NCBI RefSeq assembly: GCF_000710915.1 | Contig: NZ_BAUA01000195.1 | Location: forward strand, 1 to 64,000 | Length of the DNA: 64,000 bases | Direction of reading: 5' to 3' | DNA from: Nocardia brasiliensis IFM 10847 | GTDB lineage: Bacteria; Actinomycetota; Actinomycetes; Mycobacteriales; Mycobacteriaceae | In this document: in pieces, positions 33,950 to 42,687 of the stretch | Layout: each line of letters starts with the position of its first letter | Numbering within the stretch: the stretch's first letter is position 1 | Program-made: the position numbers and the translations under genes | The notes under the pieces: model-generated | Seen by the model: only the letters and a program-made list of their open reading frames with translations | What the model was told of the DNA's origin: nothing | Databases searched by the model: none

Positions 33950-35689
33950 TCAGCGCGTATCGGTGTCGATCAAGGCGGATCCGTTGCCGGAGTTGATCAT
34001 CCGCAGCGTCACCGACTTGTTCGAACCGCCGTAGGTCACACTCGCCACGTTGACCGCCACCGAGCCGTCGCCACTACCGCTGCCGCTGTCCGCGGTGTCG
34101 ACGGTGTTGAAGCCGGTGAGCCGATTCTTCGTCCAGTAGCTCTCGAAGGCCTGCTGGCTGCCGTAGACCTGCTGGGCCGCGGGGGTCAACCGCTTCCACG
34201 CCGCCGGGAGGTCCAAATCGGACAGGTTGGTGTAGAAGTCGACGACCTGGTCGATCGCCGCCCGCTGGTCGACCTTGCCCACGCTCTTGGTCTTGCCCAC
34301 CGCGGCGGCGGCCGGAGTCGAACTGGCGCCGCCGCTCGATACGCTCGAGCTCGGCGGATTCGCCTGCACCACAGGCTGATTCGCGTCCTCACGGGACATC
34401 GCGGCGATGCTCACCGCCACGGCGGCGATGATCGCGCCGATCAGCGCGCCGACCAGGACGGCCTTGCGCTTGCTGCCGGACTTGCGCGGCGCCGGGCGCG
34501 GCTGGGTGGCGGTGCGCGGGTGCGCGGCGGTGTTGTGCTGCGGCGGGCGCGGCGCGGGCCGCTGCCTGGCCTGACGGTCGGGCGCATGCTGCCGGTCGGT
34601 CGGGAGTTGCCGTTCGGCCGGATGGTGCGTCGCACCCGAGACCGCCGACGGACGCAGCGCCCGCGTCGCCGATTCCGGCGCGCCGTTGCGGCGGCGCACG
34701 AAAGCCTCACTGGCGGGCACGAATCCGGCGGCCACCGGCGCCGGGCCGGAGTCGGCGAAGGCGGCGAGATGATCGAGCGCCGCGCGCATGGTCGGCCGGT
34801 CCTGCGGGTCCGGGCTGAGCAGGTCGAGCAGGAAATCCGTGGCCGGGCCCGCATTACGCGGTTCGCTGACCTGACCGTTGGCGGCGGCGTACAGCACCGC
34901 GAGCGGGTTGGCGTTCGCGCCGTACGGCGGCTCACCCTCCAGCGCGTGGAAAAGCGTTGCGCCCAAAGCGAACACGTCCGAGGCGGGCGTCGGGTCGGCG
35001 CCGCGCGCCATCTCGGGCGCGAGATAGGCGGCGGTACCGCAGATCAGGCCGGTCTCGGTGAGCGTGACATCGCCCGCGGCACGGGAGATGCCGAAGTCGG
35101 TGATCTTCACCGTGCCGTGATCGTCGAGCAAGATGTTGCCCGGCTTGACGTCCCGGTGCACGATGCCGGCCTGATGCGCGGCGATCAGCGCCGAGGCGAC
35201 CTGCTCACCGATGCGGGCGACATGGGTCAGCGGCAGCGGCCCCTGAGTGGAGAGCACCGCGGCCAGGCTGTTGGATTTCAGGTACTCCATCACCAGGCAC
35301 GGGTCGCCCTGATGCTCGGTGATGTCGAACACGACGATCGCATTGGGATGCTGGAAGCGGGCCGCGTTGCGGGCCTCTCGGATCGCACGCTGCCGGACCA
35401 CGTCACGCTCGGCCTCGGGCAGGCTCGGCTTGATGTGGATCTGCTTGACGGCCACCGAGCGTTGCAGGCGCTCGTCGATGGCACGCCAAACCACGCCTGT
35501 GCCGCCGCTACCAATCCGCTCGACCAGGCGGTAATGCTCCGCGATCAACTGACCGGTATCGATGGCGCCTACTCCGAACCTTCTCGAAATCGTGACATCC
35601 CGCTTATTGCTTACTGACGCGGTCCGGGGACGAGTGTAGCGGGCCGTGGAACTTCCGCGCTCCTCAGCATGGGCGAATTCTGCGCCCAC
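33950..35689 (-). CDS. Membrane Ser/Thr protein kinase (PknB-like)
   Basis: A Hanks-type kinase with an extracytoplasmic sensor tail. The kinase domain has the glycine loop GSGGTGVVWRA, VAVKQIHI (ATP lysine), HRDVKPGNILL, DFGISRA and APEMARGADPTPASDVFALG. A proline/arginine-rich linker follows, then one helix (AVLVGALIGAIIAAVAVSIAAM). The outer domain of about 130 residues (VVDFYTNLSDLDLPAAWKRL) resembles NTF2-like domains, not PASTA repeats. The start is uncertain: GTG 35689 is the longest; TTG 35548 is also possible, and a TACACT box near 35631 favours a later start. The penicillin-binding gene lies directly upstream. Confidence 0.9.
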   Translation of the reverse strand: MGAEFAHAEERGSSTARYTRPRTASVSNKRDVTISRRFGVGAIDTGQLIAEHYRLVERIGSGGTGVVWRAIDERLQRSVAVKQIHIKPSLPEAERDVVRQRAIREARNAARFQHPNAIVVFDITEHQGDPCLVMEYLKSNSLAAVLSTQGPLPLTHVARIGEQVASALIAAHQAGIVHRDVKPGNILLDDHGTVKITDFGISRAAGDVTLTETGLICGTAAYLAPEMARGADPTPASDVFALGATLFHALEGEPPYGANANPLAVLYAAANGQVSEPRNAGPATDFLLDLLSPDPQDRPTMRAALDHLAAFADSGPAPVAAGFVPASEAFVRRRNGAPESATRALRPSAVSGATHHPAERQLPTDRQHAPDRQARQRPAPRPPQHNTAAHPRTATQPRPAPRKSGSKRKAVLVGALIGAIIAAVAVSIAAMSREDANQPVVQANPPSSSVSSGGASSTPAAAAVGKTKSVGKVDQRAAIDQVVDFYTNLSDLDLPAAWKRLTPAAQQVYGSQQAFESYWTKNRLTGFNTVDTADSGSGSGDGSVAVNVASVTYGGSNKSVTLRMINSGNGSALIDTDTR

Positions 35690-35704
35690 ATCGCGGTGCG
35701 GGGA

Positions 35705-37456
35705 CTAGCGCACCGCGCGCAGCATCCGGCCCGCGGCGTCGACGGCGGGGCCAGAACTGTTGGCATCATTGATGAACACGGCAAATGCCAGGTCATCCGC
35801 GATCCCGACGAACCAGCCGTGCGCGTGCTTGTCATCGATGAACTCCGCGGTGCCGGTCTTGCCGAGCAAACCGGGAATATCGCGCAACTGCGTGGCGGTG
35901 CCCGCGGTCACGGTCTCCCGCATCATCGTCTTCACCTGCTCGACGACGGTGGTGGGCAACGGCGCGGGCGTCTTGTCCGCGGTGCCGGGTTTGCCCTTGA
36001 CGATCGCCGGCGCGGGCGTCGAGCCGTGCGCGATCGACGCGGCGACCAGCGCCATGCCGAACGGCGTTGCGGTGACTTTTCCTTGGCCGATGGCGGATTC
36101 GACGCGCAGGGCGGGGGTGTCGGCCGGCGGGACTTTGCCGGTGACGGTGGTCAAACCCGGTGTGACGTAGTCGATGCCGAGCCCGAGCTGCGCGGCGGCG
36201 TCGGTCAGCGCGTCGGCGGGCAGCTTCACCGCGAGCGCGCCCATCGTGGTGTTGCAGGACCGCGCGAACGCGGTGTGCAGCGGCACCGAGCCGAGATCGA
36301 AGTTGTTGTCGTTGGGGATGCGGCGGCCCTCGATGGTCGCGACGCCGGGGCAGGGCAGCACCGTGTCCGGGGTCACCGTGCCGGCCTCGAGCGCGGCGGA
36401 GACGGTCACCGTCTTGAACGTCGAACCCGGCGGGTACAGGCCGGTGAGCGCGATCGGGCCCTGGGCGTCGGCGGCATCGTTCTGCGCGACCGCGACGACG
36501 TTGCCGGTGGAGGGCTGCAGGGCGACGATCGCGGCCGGTTGGGTGATCGGCGCCAGCGCCGCCTCCGCCGCGTGCTGCAGGTCGATATTCAACGTGGTCG
36601 CGATATCGGTGGTCGGCTTCGCGTCCTGGCCGCCGACCCGTTGCGTGCCCTGCGCGGTCTGCGCGCGCACCGCCCAGCCCGCGTTCTCCTCGGCGCTCTG
36701 CTGCCAGAGTTCGGTGAGACCGGACAGCACCGGCGAGGACAGGGTCTTGTCCGTGGTGAGCAACCGGGTCTGCGGGGCGAGCGTGACGCCGGGCAGTGCG
36801 GCCAATTGTGCCTGGATCGGCGCGATATCCGCGTCGCGCAAACTGATCGCAGTGATCGGCTTGCCCTGCGCCGCAGCGAGTTCCGATTGCAGCGAGGCGG
36901 CGGTGATACCCGGCGAGATCGGGCCGAGCAAGCCCGCCAGCGCGCCGGTGTCGACGCCGGGGCTCACATTGACCAGGGTGACCGCCTGCTGGGTCATCAA
37001 ATCCCCGCCGCCGGCATCGAGCACCCGGGCGGGCTGCGGGTAGACCGGGCTGTAGGTCAGCGGTCCCGCGGCGAGACCGGGTGCGACCGTGTCCGGGTTC
37101 CAGGCGATCTTCCAGCCGTCGCCGCGGTCGTTCGCGGCACCGGTCGTGGTGTAGGTCCACTCGGACTTGCCGTCCTTGCCGAGCTTCCAGGTGGCGGCCA
37201 GGGTGAAGGTGTTCTTGTCGATCGCACGGACATCGAACTTCACCTCCTTGCCCAGGCCGTCGTAGAGCTTGCCCAGGGTGTCGGTGGCCTTCGCCGGATC
37301 GTCGGTGAGAGCGGCCGCCGCGGCGATATCGTCGCGGGTCAGCGCGTCGGCGAACTGCCCGGCGACCGTGTCGGGCTGGTCCGGTCCGGACGAGCAGGCG
37401 GCGAGCACGAGCGCGGGTGCGGCGAACAGGACGAGGTACTTCCGGTGGGTACGCAC
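35705..37456 (-). CDS. Class B penicillin-binding lipoprotein (MecA_N type)
   Basis: A 583-residue transpeptidase anchored as a lipoprotein: signal RTHRKYLVLFAAPALVLAAC with lipidated Cys about residue 21. An NTF2-like MecA_N domain follows (QFADALTRDDIAAAAALTDD), then the PBP dimer domain, then the catalytic domain with SxxK in PPGSTFKTVT, SxN in ARSCNTT and KTG in GLLGKTGTAEF. It cross-links peptidoglycan. This layout matches mycobacterial Rv2864c-type proteins. The GTG at 37456 begins the signal peptide. It precedes the kinase gene by 15 bp or more, suggesting an operon. Confidence 0.94.
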   Translation of the reverse strand: MRTHRKYLVLFAAPALVLAACSSGPDQPDTVAGQFADALTRDDIAAAAALTDDPAKATDTLGKLYDGLGKEVKFDVRAIDKNTFTLAATWKLGKDGKSEWTYTTTGAANDRGDGWKIAWNPDTVAPGLAAGPLTYSPVYPQPARVLDAGGGDLMTQQAVTLVNVSPGVDTGALAGLLGPISPGITAASLQSELAAAQGKPITAISLRDADIAPIQAQLAALPGVTLAPQTRLLTTDKTLSSPVLSGLTELWQQSAEENAGWAVRAQTAQGTQRVGGQDAKPTTDIATTLNIDLQHAAEAALAPITQPAAIVALQPSTGNVVAVAQNDAADAQGPIALTGLYPPGSTFKTVTVSAALEAGTVTPDTVLPCPGVATIEGRRIPNDNNFDLGSVPLHTAFARSCNTTMGALAVKLPADALTDAAAQLGLGIDYVTPGLTTVTGKVPPADTPALRVESAIGQGKVTATPFGMALVAASIAHGSTPAPAIVKGKPGTADKTPAPLPTTVVEQVKTMMRETVTAGTATQLRDIPGLLGKTGTAEFIDDKHAHGWFVGIADDLAFAVFINDANSSGPAVDAAGRMLRAVR

Positions 37457-37506
37457 CCCGCCGACTGTAACGGCAGGTAGTTCCGGATGGCAGCTGCGAC
37501 GCCCGC

Positions 37507-38373
37507 TCACCGCCGCTGCCAGTCCCCCTCGGCCAGCTTCGCGGCGTCGGCCTCGGTGAGGTCGATGTCGAACAGCTCGGACAGGACCTTCGGCACCTCG
37601 GACACCTCGATCTCCCGGGTCTCGCTGCTGCCGTCCGGGCGCGTGGTGACCACGGTGGTGCCGTCGATCATGTGGTCGGCGTCGGGCAGGAAGCGGTGCG
37701 CGTACGGCCGCGTGGTGAACGGCGAACGCGGCGAGGTGGAGACGAAGTGGTTGCCGACCGCGAAGTCGATCCGGTACTGCGGGGTGGTCGCGAACGTGTA
37801 GCGGTCGACCCAGCCGTCCTTGCCGAACTGGTGCAGCACCCAACGGTCGGTGTCCAGTTCACCGAGCGTGTGCTCCAGCCGGAACCGCCACGCGCCGGCA
37901 CTGAATTCACCGGTCTCCGTGGACAATTCGTAGGGCTCCAGCGGGCCGGAGCCGAAACCGACGTCGACGAGCCAGACCCGGTCGTCGTCGGCGGTCGTCA
38001 CCCGCAGCAGCGCGTGCGTGGCCGGACGCAGGCCCTGATCGGCGCCCATCGTCACCCGGCCGTTGAAGGCGATGATGTTGTAGCCGAGACGTTCCAGCAC
38101 CGCCGCGAACAGGGTGACGTGCTCATAGCAGTATCCGCCACGACGTTGCCGGATCAGCTTCTCCTGCAAGGACTCCAGATCGAGCAGGACCGGCCTGCCG
38201 AGGATGATCTCCAGGTTCTCGAACGGAATCGTGGTGGTGTGCAACCGCACCAGCTCCCGCAGCGTCGGCAACGTCGGTGCGCGTTCCCCGTCGAAGCCGA
38301 TCCGGGCCAGATACCCGTCGAGGTCCAGCTCGGCGTTGTTCCAGTGGTAGGCCGGATCGGTCGGCTTCGTCAT
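37507..38373 (-). CDS. nat: Arylamine N-acetyltransferase
   Basis: A 288-residue NAT enzyme transferring acetyl from acetyl-CoA to arylamines and hydrazines. The catalytic triad is intact: Cys in RQRRGGYCYEHVTLF (about residue 81), His in ATHALLRV (about 121) and Asp in WLVDVGFGSGPLEPYEL (about 136). Length is typical. In mycobacteria NAT influences cell-wall lipids and acetylates isoniazid (family knowledge). Its stop lies 50 bp before the start of the PBP gene on the same strand. Confidence 0.95.
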   Translation of the reverse strand: MTKPTDPAYHWNNAELDLDGYLARIGFDGERAPTLPTLRELVRLHTTTIPFENLEIILGRPVLLDLESLQEKLIRQRRGGYCYEHVTLFAAVLERLGYNIIAFNGRVTMGADQGLRPATHALLRVTTADDDRVWLVDVGFGSGPLEPYELSTETGEFSAGAWRFRLEHTLGELDTDRWVLHQFGKDGWVDRYTFATTPQYRIDFAVGNHFVSTSPRSPFTTRPYAHRFLPDADHMIDGTTVVTTRPDGSSETREIEVSEVPKVLSELFDIDLTEADAAKLAEGDWQRR

Positions 38374-38587
38374 CGCACCCTCACTTCGTCGTCGGTGTAA
38401 TCACGTCAACCCCGGGCGGTCATGATCATGTTCCCACTCCCCCGGGGCCCTCCCGTGTGGGATCCGCCATGGTGGCGAGCGGAATATCCGGCCCGCCCCG
38501 CAATGGGCCGGACCGGCGATCTCCCGCCGTACCGTTCCTGACCCGCTTCCGCTGCACCACCGAACCCCCATCTCCGGTTGAGCCTTC

Positions 38588-38632
38588 GAAGACGCCAACG
38601 GCCCGAGATAGCCTCGGGCCGTTGGCGTCTTC
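38588..38632. terminator. Very strong 20-bp stem terminator
   Basis: A perfect 20-bp inverted repeat (38588-38607 with 38613-38632) around the 5-nt loop ATAGC. It stands 37 bp beyond the stop of the DUF4870 gene on the minus strand. No T-run follows. The rest of 38374-38669 holds no gene. Confidence 0.88.
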
Positions 38633-38669
38633 GGTCAGTTGTGGCGGACAGCGTGGCGCGGGAGCGCGG

Positions 38670-39068
38670 CTAGTTGATCGAGTTGGCCAGGCGATCGGCA
38701 TACGGGGCGGTGAACCGTCCGACGAACGGCAGCTCCGCCCGGACGCCCCCGGCGCCGTTCGCCTTGACCATCGCCATGATCCAGACAACGAACGAGAAGA
38801 CCGCGACCGCGAGGCCGACGAGGCTGAAGATGATCCCCAGAGCCGCCAGCATCGAGCCGAGGATGCTCAACCCGATATTGACCACCGAGACCGCCCCGAA
38901 GAAGACAATCGATTGCGCGGCATGGAATTTCACGTCGGGATCGTTCTTTCCGACGAAGAGGAAGATGATTCCGGTGACCCAGCCCAGCGCGTAGGACAGG
39001 ATCGCACTGGTCTTCTTGTCCAGCCCGGTGGACTGCGGTCGATTGGCGGGCGATTGAGAAGATGTCAT
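38670..39068 (-). CDS. DUF4870 membrane protein
   Basis: A 132-residue protein with about three helices: TSAILSYALGWVTGIIFLFVG, QSIVFFGAVSVVNIGLSILG and IIFSLVGLAVAVFSFVVWIMAM, and a C-terminal ELPFVGRFTAPYADRLANSI. The motif KNDPDVKFHAAQSI between helices 1 and 2 is the DUF4870 hallmark. Function unknown. ATG 39068 follows a Ser/Gln-rich cytoplasmic N-terminus of about 20 residues. Monocistronic with a strong terminator. Confidence 0.88.
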   Translation of the reverse strand: MTSSQSPANRPQSTGLDKKTSAILSYALGWVTGIIFLFVGKNDPDVKFHAAQSIVFFGAVSVVNIGLSILGSMLAALGIIFSLVGLAVAVFSFVVWIMAMVKANGAGGVRAELPFVGRFTAPYADRLANSIN

Positions 39069-39198
39069 GGGCCGAGTAGATGCCGAGCCCGCCACCTACC
39101 GATCCCAACTTTCCGCCCCAGCCCCGAGAATGGAAGCTGTCCGGCGAGGGTGACGACCAGCAACAGCTGGAGTCAGTCGGCACAGAAGAGGAGTGGGC

Positions 39199-39720
39199 GT
39201 GGCGTACAGTTTCGAACTGGTAGTCAACTTCGGCGACAACATGGACGCGGCACGTTCAGCCCTGCTCACCTGCGCTACCGGCCGGACGCGAACGCTGACC
39301 GTGGGCGCTCGGCGAATACCGATACACGCTCCGATACTGCGCTCCGACGGTCCGTACCTCGAATTGTCGGTGCTGCCGGTAGGTGTCGGGTGCGGCGTCG
39401 CACTGGACGGTTCGATTCCTCGATTCGCGCTCACCGCGGCGGAGCTGACCGACCTCGGCAACCAAATGTACGAGCTGCTCACCACTTTCGATGGATACGT
39501 GGCTGCACGGGTCGGCTGGGATCCCGAAGACATGGTCGACCCTGCCGAACTCGAAAACGATTGGCTGGACGAGTTACGTGACGGGACGATCAGCGGTCTC
39601 GTTCTCTGCGACGCCCTGCACGCCGAGTGGGGCTTAGGTGAGGACTACACCGTCTTCCAACCCGGATACAGGTGGATGCCTTACCGCGGTGAAATTCCCA
39701 GCACGTTGACGGCCGACTGA
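39199..39720 (+). CDS. Hypothetical protein
   Basis: A 173-residue soluble acidic protein that I do not recognise. It begins with a strand (YSFELVVNFGDN), includes PYLELSVLPVGVGCGVAL and a Trp-rich end (DALHAEWGLGEDYTVFQPGYRW). It resembles immunity-like or phage-neighbour small proteins only in composition. GTG at 39199 was chosen because AGAGGAG lies 6 bp upstream; GTG 39193 is in frame too. Codon use is less GC-rich at the third position than its neighbours, so it may be a recent arrival. Confidence 0.65.
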   Translation: MAYSFELVVNFGDNMDAARSALLTCATGRTRTLTVGARRIPIHAPILRSDGPYLELSVLPVGVGCGVALDGSIPRFALTAAELTDLGNQMYELLTTFDGYVAARVGWDPEDMVDPAELENDWLDELRDGTISGLVLCDALHAEWGLGEDYTVFQPGYRWMPYRGEIPSTLTAD

Positions 39721-39790
39721 CCACGCAGCCCCCGGCCCCGCTCCACGTTCAGGTCTCGTCGAAGGCGTCGAGCGAACAGACGCGCATCGG

Positions 39791-39972
39791 TGTTCCGTGC
39801 ACTCGGCATCCACGGGAGCGGCGGACCGAGTGCCCGCCCGGGATCATATGGCGCACTTGGCATTCGGGGAGAGCGGGCAATACTCAGACCGGGAACCCGA
39901 CGCAGCTGGTGTCCAGCGGGGGCGGGTTTTCTGCTCGGGCCGAGATCATGCGGCGCACTTGGCATTCGGAGG
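39791..39972. repeat. Copies of the hydrolase gene 3' end
   Basis: GCGCACTTGGCATTCGG occurs at about 39851-39867 and again at 39955-39971, the latter being the coding end (PNAKCAA) of the hydrolase on the minus strand. A weaker copy, GTGCACTCGGCATCCACGG, is near 39790. Preceding bases GGATCATATG/AGATCATGCG also match. The downstream copies read PNAKCAI and similar peptides without a gene. Confidence 0.6.
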
Positions 39973-40929
39973 GGCGGCGGGGGCGGTGACCAGGTTGCGG
40001 GCGACGTCGATGAGGTAGTCGCGGTCGGGGCCGTCGGCAGGTTCGGCGCCGAGGAGCAGACGTTCTACTACGCAGCCGCCCTCGAAGAAGGCCGGGCCGA
40101 CGCTGTGGTCCCCGGGGACCACGGTGCCGTTCAGGTCGCGGCCGGTGACGACGGTGTACATCGAGACGGGTTTGCCTGCGGCGAGCAGTCCGGCGCGCAT
40201 TTCCAGGGAGGTCGGGTAGGGCACCACATCGTCGCCGGTGCCGTGGATCAGGAAGGTGCGGCGCACGTCCAACCGACTGGCCAGCAGCACAGGGGAACGG
40301 TCGATGTAGGCCTGCGGGCAGACGAGCGGCGTGCAGCCGCCCGCGTCGCGTTCGATCTGTCCGGGCAGTGCGGGATCGACCTTGCCCGCGGCCAGCCACA
40401 TCGTGAAATCGTCTGCGGGACCATAATTGTCGACCCAGTAGTCGAAAAGTCCGCGCGGACCGTGCATCGCCGCGAGGCCGCTCATGATGCCACCCTGACT
40501 CCAGCCCCACAGCACGGTGCGCTCGATGGTCGGCTGCTCGCTGCGATACCACTGCGTCGCCGCCACGATATCGCGCTGCCCCGCCCACAGATTCCACTCG
40601 CCGGTCCGCCACACACTGTCCGCCGACCGCAGATCCATCGACAGCACCGGCGTCCCGGTACGCCGCGAGATCGACATCAGATACCCGGCATAGTCAGCCG
40701 ACGACCCGTCGTGCCCATGTACTGCGACAACAAGTTTCGCCGGCGCCGCCACCCCGCACCCCGACGGCTCGTACACCCGCCCGGTCGCCTCCTCCCCATC
40801 CACGGTCAACGCCACCGCCCGCACCCCCACCTGCGGCACGCACTCCGCCTCCGCCGCCCCCACCGGCGCACCCACCACCAGCGCACCCCACAGCACGCCC
40901 ACTGCGACCAGTACTTTCCCGCGCCTCAT
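39946..40929 (-). CDS. Secreted alpha/beta hydrolase, paralogue 1
   Basis: A 327-residue exported serine hydrolase. Signal peptide residues 1-26 (VLVAVGVLWGALVVGAPVGA). The nucleophile elbow is WGWSQGG (about residue 145), the oxyanion region VVAVHGHDGSS, and a C-terminal IHGTGDDVVPY gives the acid. Three cysteine pairs are likely (CVPQ, SGCGV, GGCTPLVC, GGCVVE, KCAA). It resembles PHB-depolymerase/peptidase-like hydrolases; the substrate is unknown. About 45 percent identical by eye to the second copy at 42688, with the same SQGG motif and YWVDN/YWVNT context. Confidence 0.85.
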   Translation of the reverse strand: MRRGKVLVAVGVLWGALVVGAPVGAAEAECVPQVGVRAVALTVDGEEATGRVYEPSGCGVAAPAKLVVAVHGHDGSSADYAGYLMSISRRTGTPVLSMDLRSADSVWRTGEWNLWAGQRDIVAATQWYRSEQPTIERTVLWGWSQGGIMSGLAAMHGPRGLFDYWVDNYGPADDFTMWLAAGKVDPALPGQIERDAGGCTPLVCPQAYIDRSPVLLASRLDVRRTFLIHGTGDDVVPYPTSLEMRAGLLAAGKPVSMYTVVTGRDLNGTVVPGDHSVGPAFFEGGCVVERLLLGAEPADGPDRDYLIDVARNLVTAPAAPPNAKCAA

Positions 40930-41136
40930 CCTCGAATGATGACACGCAGCCCGCCCCGCCCCCTGCCCACCGACACGTCACCACTTCCGCTGCCGCGCAA
41001 CTCGACGGCCCGCCCACAGCGACGCACCTCCGTGCCTGGGCCTGACTACCAGGCTCGGGGGCATCACTGCGGTAGCCAGTGGGTGTCGTTGCGCCTCGGG
41101 GCGCCCCACCCAGTCGACCAAGGGCCCACAGACCTT

Positions 41137-41178
41137 CCATACGGTTCACAGGGGTTGTAGCTCCTGTGAACCGTATGG
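41137..41178. terminator. 16-bp perfect hairpin between genes
   Basis: CCATACGGTTCACAGG (41137-41152) and its exact complement (41163-41178) around a 10-nt loop. A third partial copy, TGTGAACCCCC, follows at about 41191. The nearest gene starts are 40929 (minus) and 41503 (plus), both pointing away, so it terminates nothing obvious except perhaps transcription of the decayed gene around 41281. It may instead be an operator or an element end. The rest of 40930-41280 shows no gene. Confidence 0.5.
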
Positions 41179-41280
41179 GTCCTCTGTGAACCCCCACCTA
41201 TCTGTCGCTTGGTACAGGCCCCCGCCCGCTTTCCCGAGCCGTTCGAGACGCGACGACAGCCAGATGACTACGGCGGAACC

Positions 41281-41471
41281 CTGACACCGCGCACCCGACA
41301 CGCGCTGAAGCTGAGTACGGCACACGACGCGCCCAGCGGGCAAGCCGACCGAGGCGACCGCCGTGATCCAGACCGGCATCATGGTCGGCAACGCCGACGG
41401 CAGCTTCGACCGGGCCGAGATCGCCGCCGTCCGCGACGCTGCGGCTGAACCCGCACGACTTCGGACTCTGA
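41281..41471 (+). pseudogene. Decayed TerB-like gene, C-terminal fragment
   Basis: Three frames join into a TerB (tellurite-resistance) C-terminus. Frame one gives TPRTRHALKLSTAHDAPSGQAD; frame two gives TAVIQTGIMVGNADGSFD and RAEIAAVRDAAAE (41355-41455), the acidic metal-site motif; frame three gives LNPHDFGL and a stop at 41469-41471. At least two frameshifts and no N-terminus, so it is non-functional. Confidence 0.65.
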
Positions 41472-41502
41472 TCGGTCACCGGCGAACGCTAGGCTTTCGC
41501 CT

Positions 41503-42681
41503 ATGTGTTCGATTGATGTGGCCGAGCGTCGCGCTCGGCTGGCGGTACGGCACCGGCTCGCGACGGCGAACCGGTGCGATCAGGTCACCGAGATAGCTCG
41601 CTCGCTGGTCGCCTTGCACGCGACCGACCCGGCGACGGTGTACCTGTCCGTCGGGGCGCGCAGCAATACGCTCACCCCCGCACATGTCGAACGGGCGCTC
41701 TACGACGACCGGACGCTGCTGCGCATGCTGGCGATGCGCCGCACCATGTTCGTCGTCCCGGTCGAGTCGCTGCCGGTGTTGCAGTCCTCGTGCGCGGATG
41801 CGCTGGCGCACAAGCAGCGGCGCACCTACGGCAAGTACCTCGAGGTCGCCGGGGTCGTCGACGGCGACGTCTCCCCGTGGCTCGCCGAAGTCGAAGCCGA
41901 AACGCACGCGGCCCTACTTGCCCGCGGCGCGGCCACCGGCGCACAGCTCAGCAAGGACGTGCCCCGGCTGCGCACCCAGGTGAACACCGCACCGGAGAAG
42001 GCGTATTCGAAGCCGACCAACATCACCACCTGGGTGCTGGTGACCCTCGGCTGCGAGGGCCGCATCGTCCGCGGCCGCCCGAACGGCAGCTGGACCAGCA
42101 GTCAGTACACCTGGTCGCCGATCGAATCCTGGCTCCCTGAAGGCATTCCGGCGCTCTCGGCCGAGCAGGCGCGCACCGAGTTGCTCCGGCAGTGGTTGCG
42201 GGCGTTCGGTCCCGCGCCGCTCACCGATCTCAAGTGGTGGACCGGCTGGGGTGTCGGCGAAGTCCGCAAGGCGCTCACCGCTCTCGATACCGTCGAGGTC
42301 GAACTCGACGACGGCACCGGCCTGCTGCTCGCCGACGATCTGGAACCCGTTGCGGCACCGCCACCTTGGGCCGCATTGCTGCCCGCGCTCGATCCGACGC
42401 CGATGGGCTGGCAGTCCAGGCAGTGGTACCTCGGCCCGCACGCACCGTCATTGTTCGACCGCAACGGCAACGTCGGCCCGACGATCTGGTGGGACGGCCG
42501 CATCGTCGGCGGCTGGGCGCAGCGCAGAGACGGCGAAATCGTCTGGCGGCTATTGGAAGACGTCGGCGCGGAGGCCAAGGCCATGATCGAGGCCGAGGCC
42601 GAGCGCACCGGCGCGTGGTTCGGCGAGGTCCGCGCCATCCCCCGCTTCAGGACCCCGCTGGAGCGGGAACTGACTGCCTAG
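41503..42681 (+). CDS. Winged-helix DNA-binding protein (HTH_42, AlkZ-like family)
   Basis: A 392-residue protein of the winged-helix YcaQ/AlkZ-type superfamily, whose studied members are DNA glycosylases that unhook cross-links. Features: SLVALHATDPATVYLSVGAR (about 33-52), LLRMLAMRRTMFVVP, a central TGAQLSKDVP segment, WWTGWGVGEVRKALTAL and the C-terminal WWDGRIVGGWAQRRDGEIVW. The QxQ/QxD catalytic pattern of AlkZ cannot be confirmed (LHATDP stands there). Function beyond DNA binding is inference. TAGGCT lies 8 nt before the ATG, suggesting a leaderless mRNA. Confidence 0.85.
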   Translation: MCSIDVAERRARLAVRHRLATANRCDQVTEIARSLVALHATDPATVYLSVGARSNTLTPAHVERALYDDRTLLRMLAMRRTMFVVPVESLPVLQSSCADALAHKQRRTYGKYLEVAGVVDGDVSPWLAEVEAETHAALLARGAATGAQLSKDVPRLRTQVNTAPEKAYSKPTNITTWVLVTLGCEGRIVRGRPNGSWTSSQYTWSPIESWLPEGIPALSAEQARTELLRQWLRAFGPAPLTDLKWWTGWGVGEVRKALTALDTVEVELDDGTGLLLADDLEPVAAPPPWAALLPALDPTPMGWQSRQWYLGPHAPSLFDRNGNVGPTIWWDGRIVGGWAQRRDGEIVWRLLEDVGAEAKAMIEAEAERTGAWFGEVRAIPRFRTPLERELTA

Positions 42682-42687
42682 CGCGGT

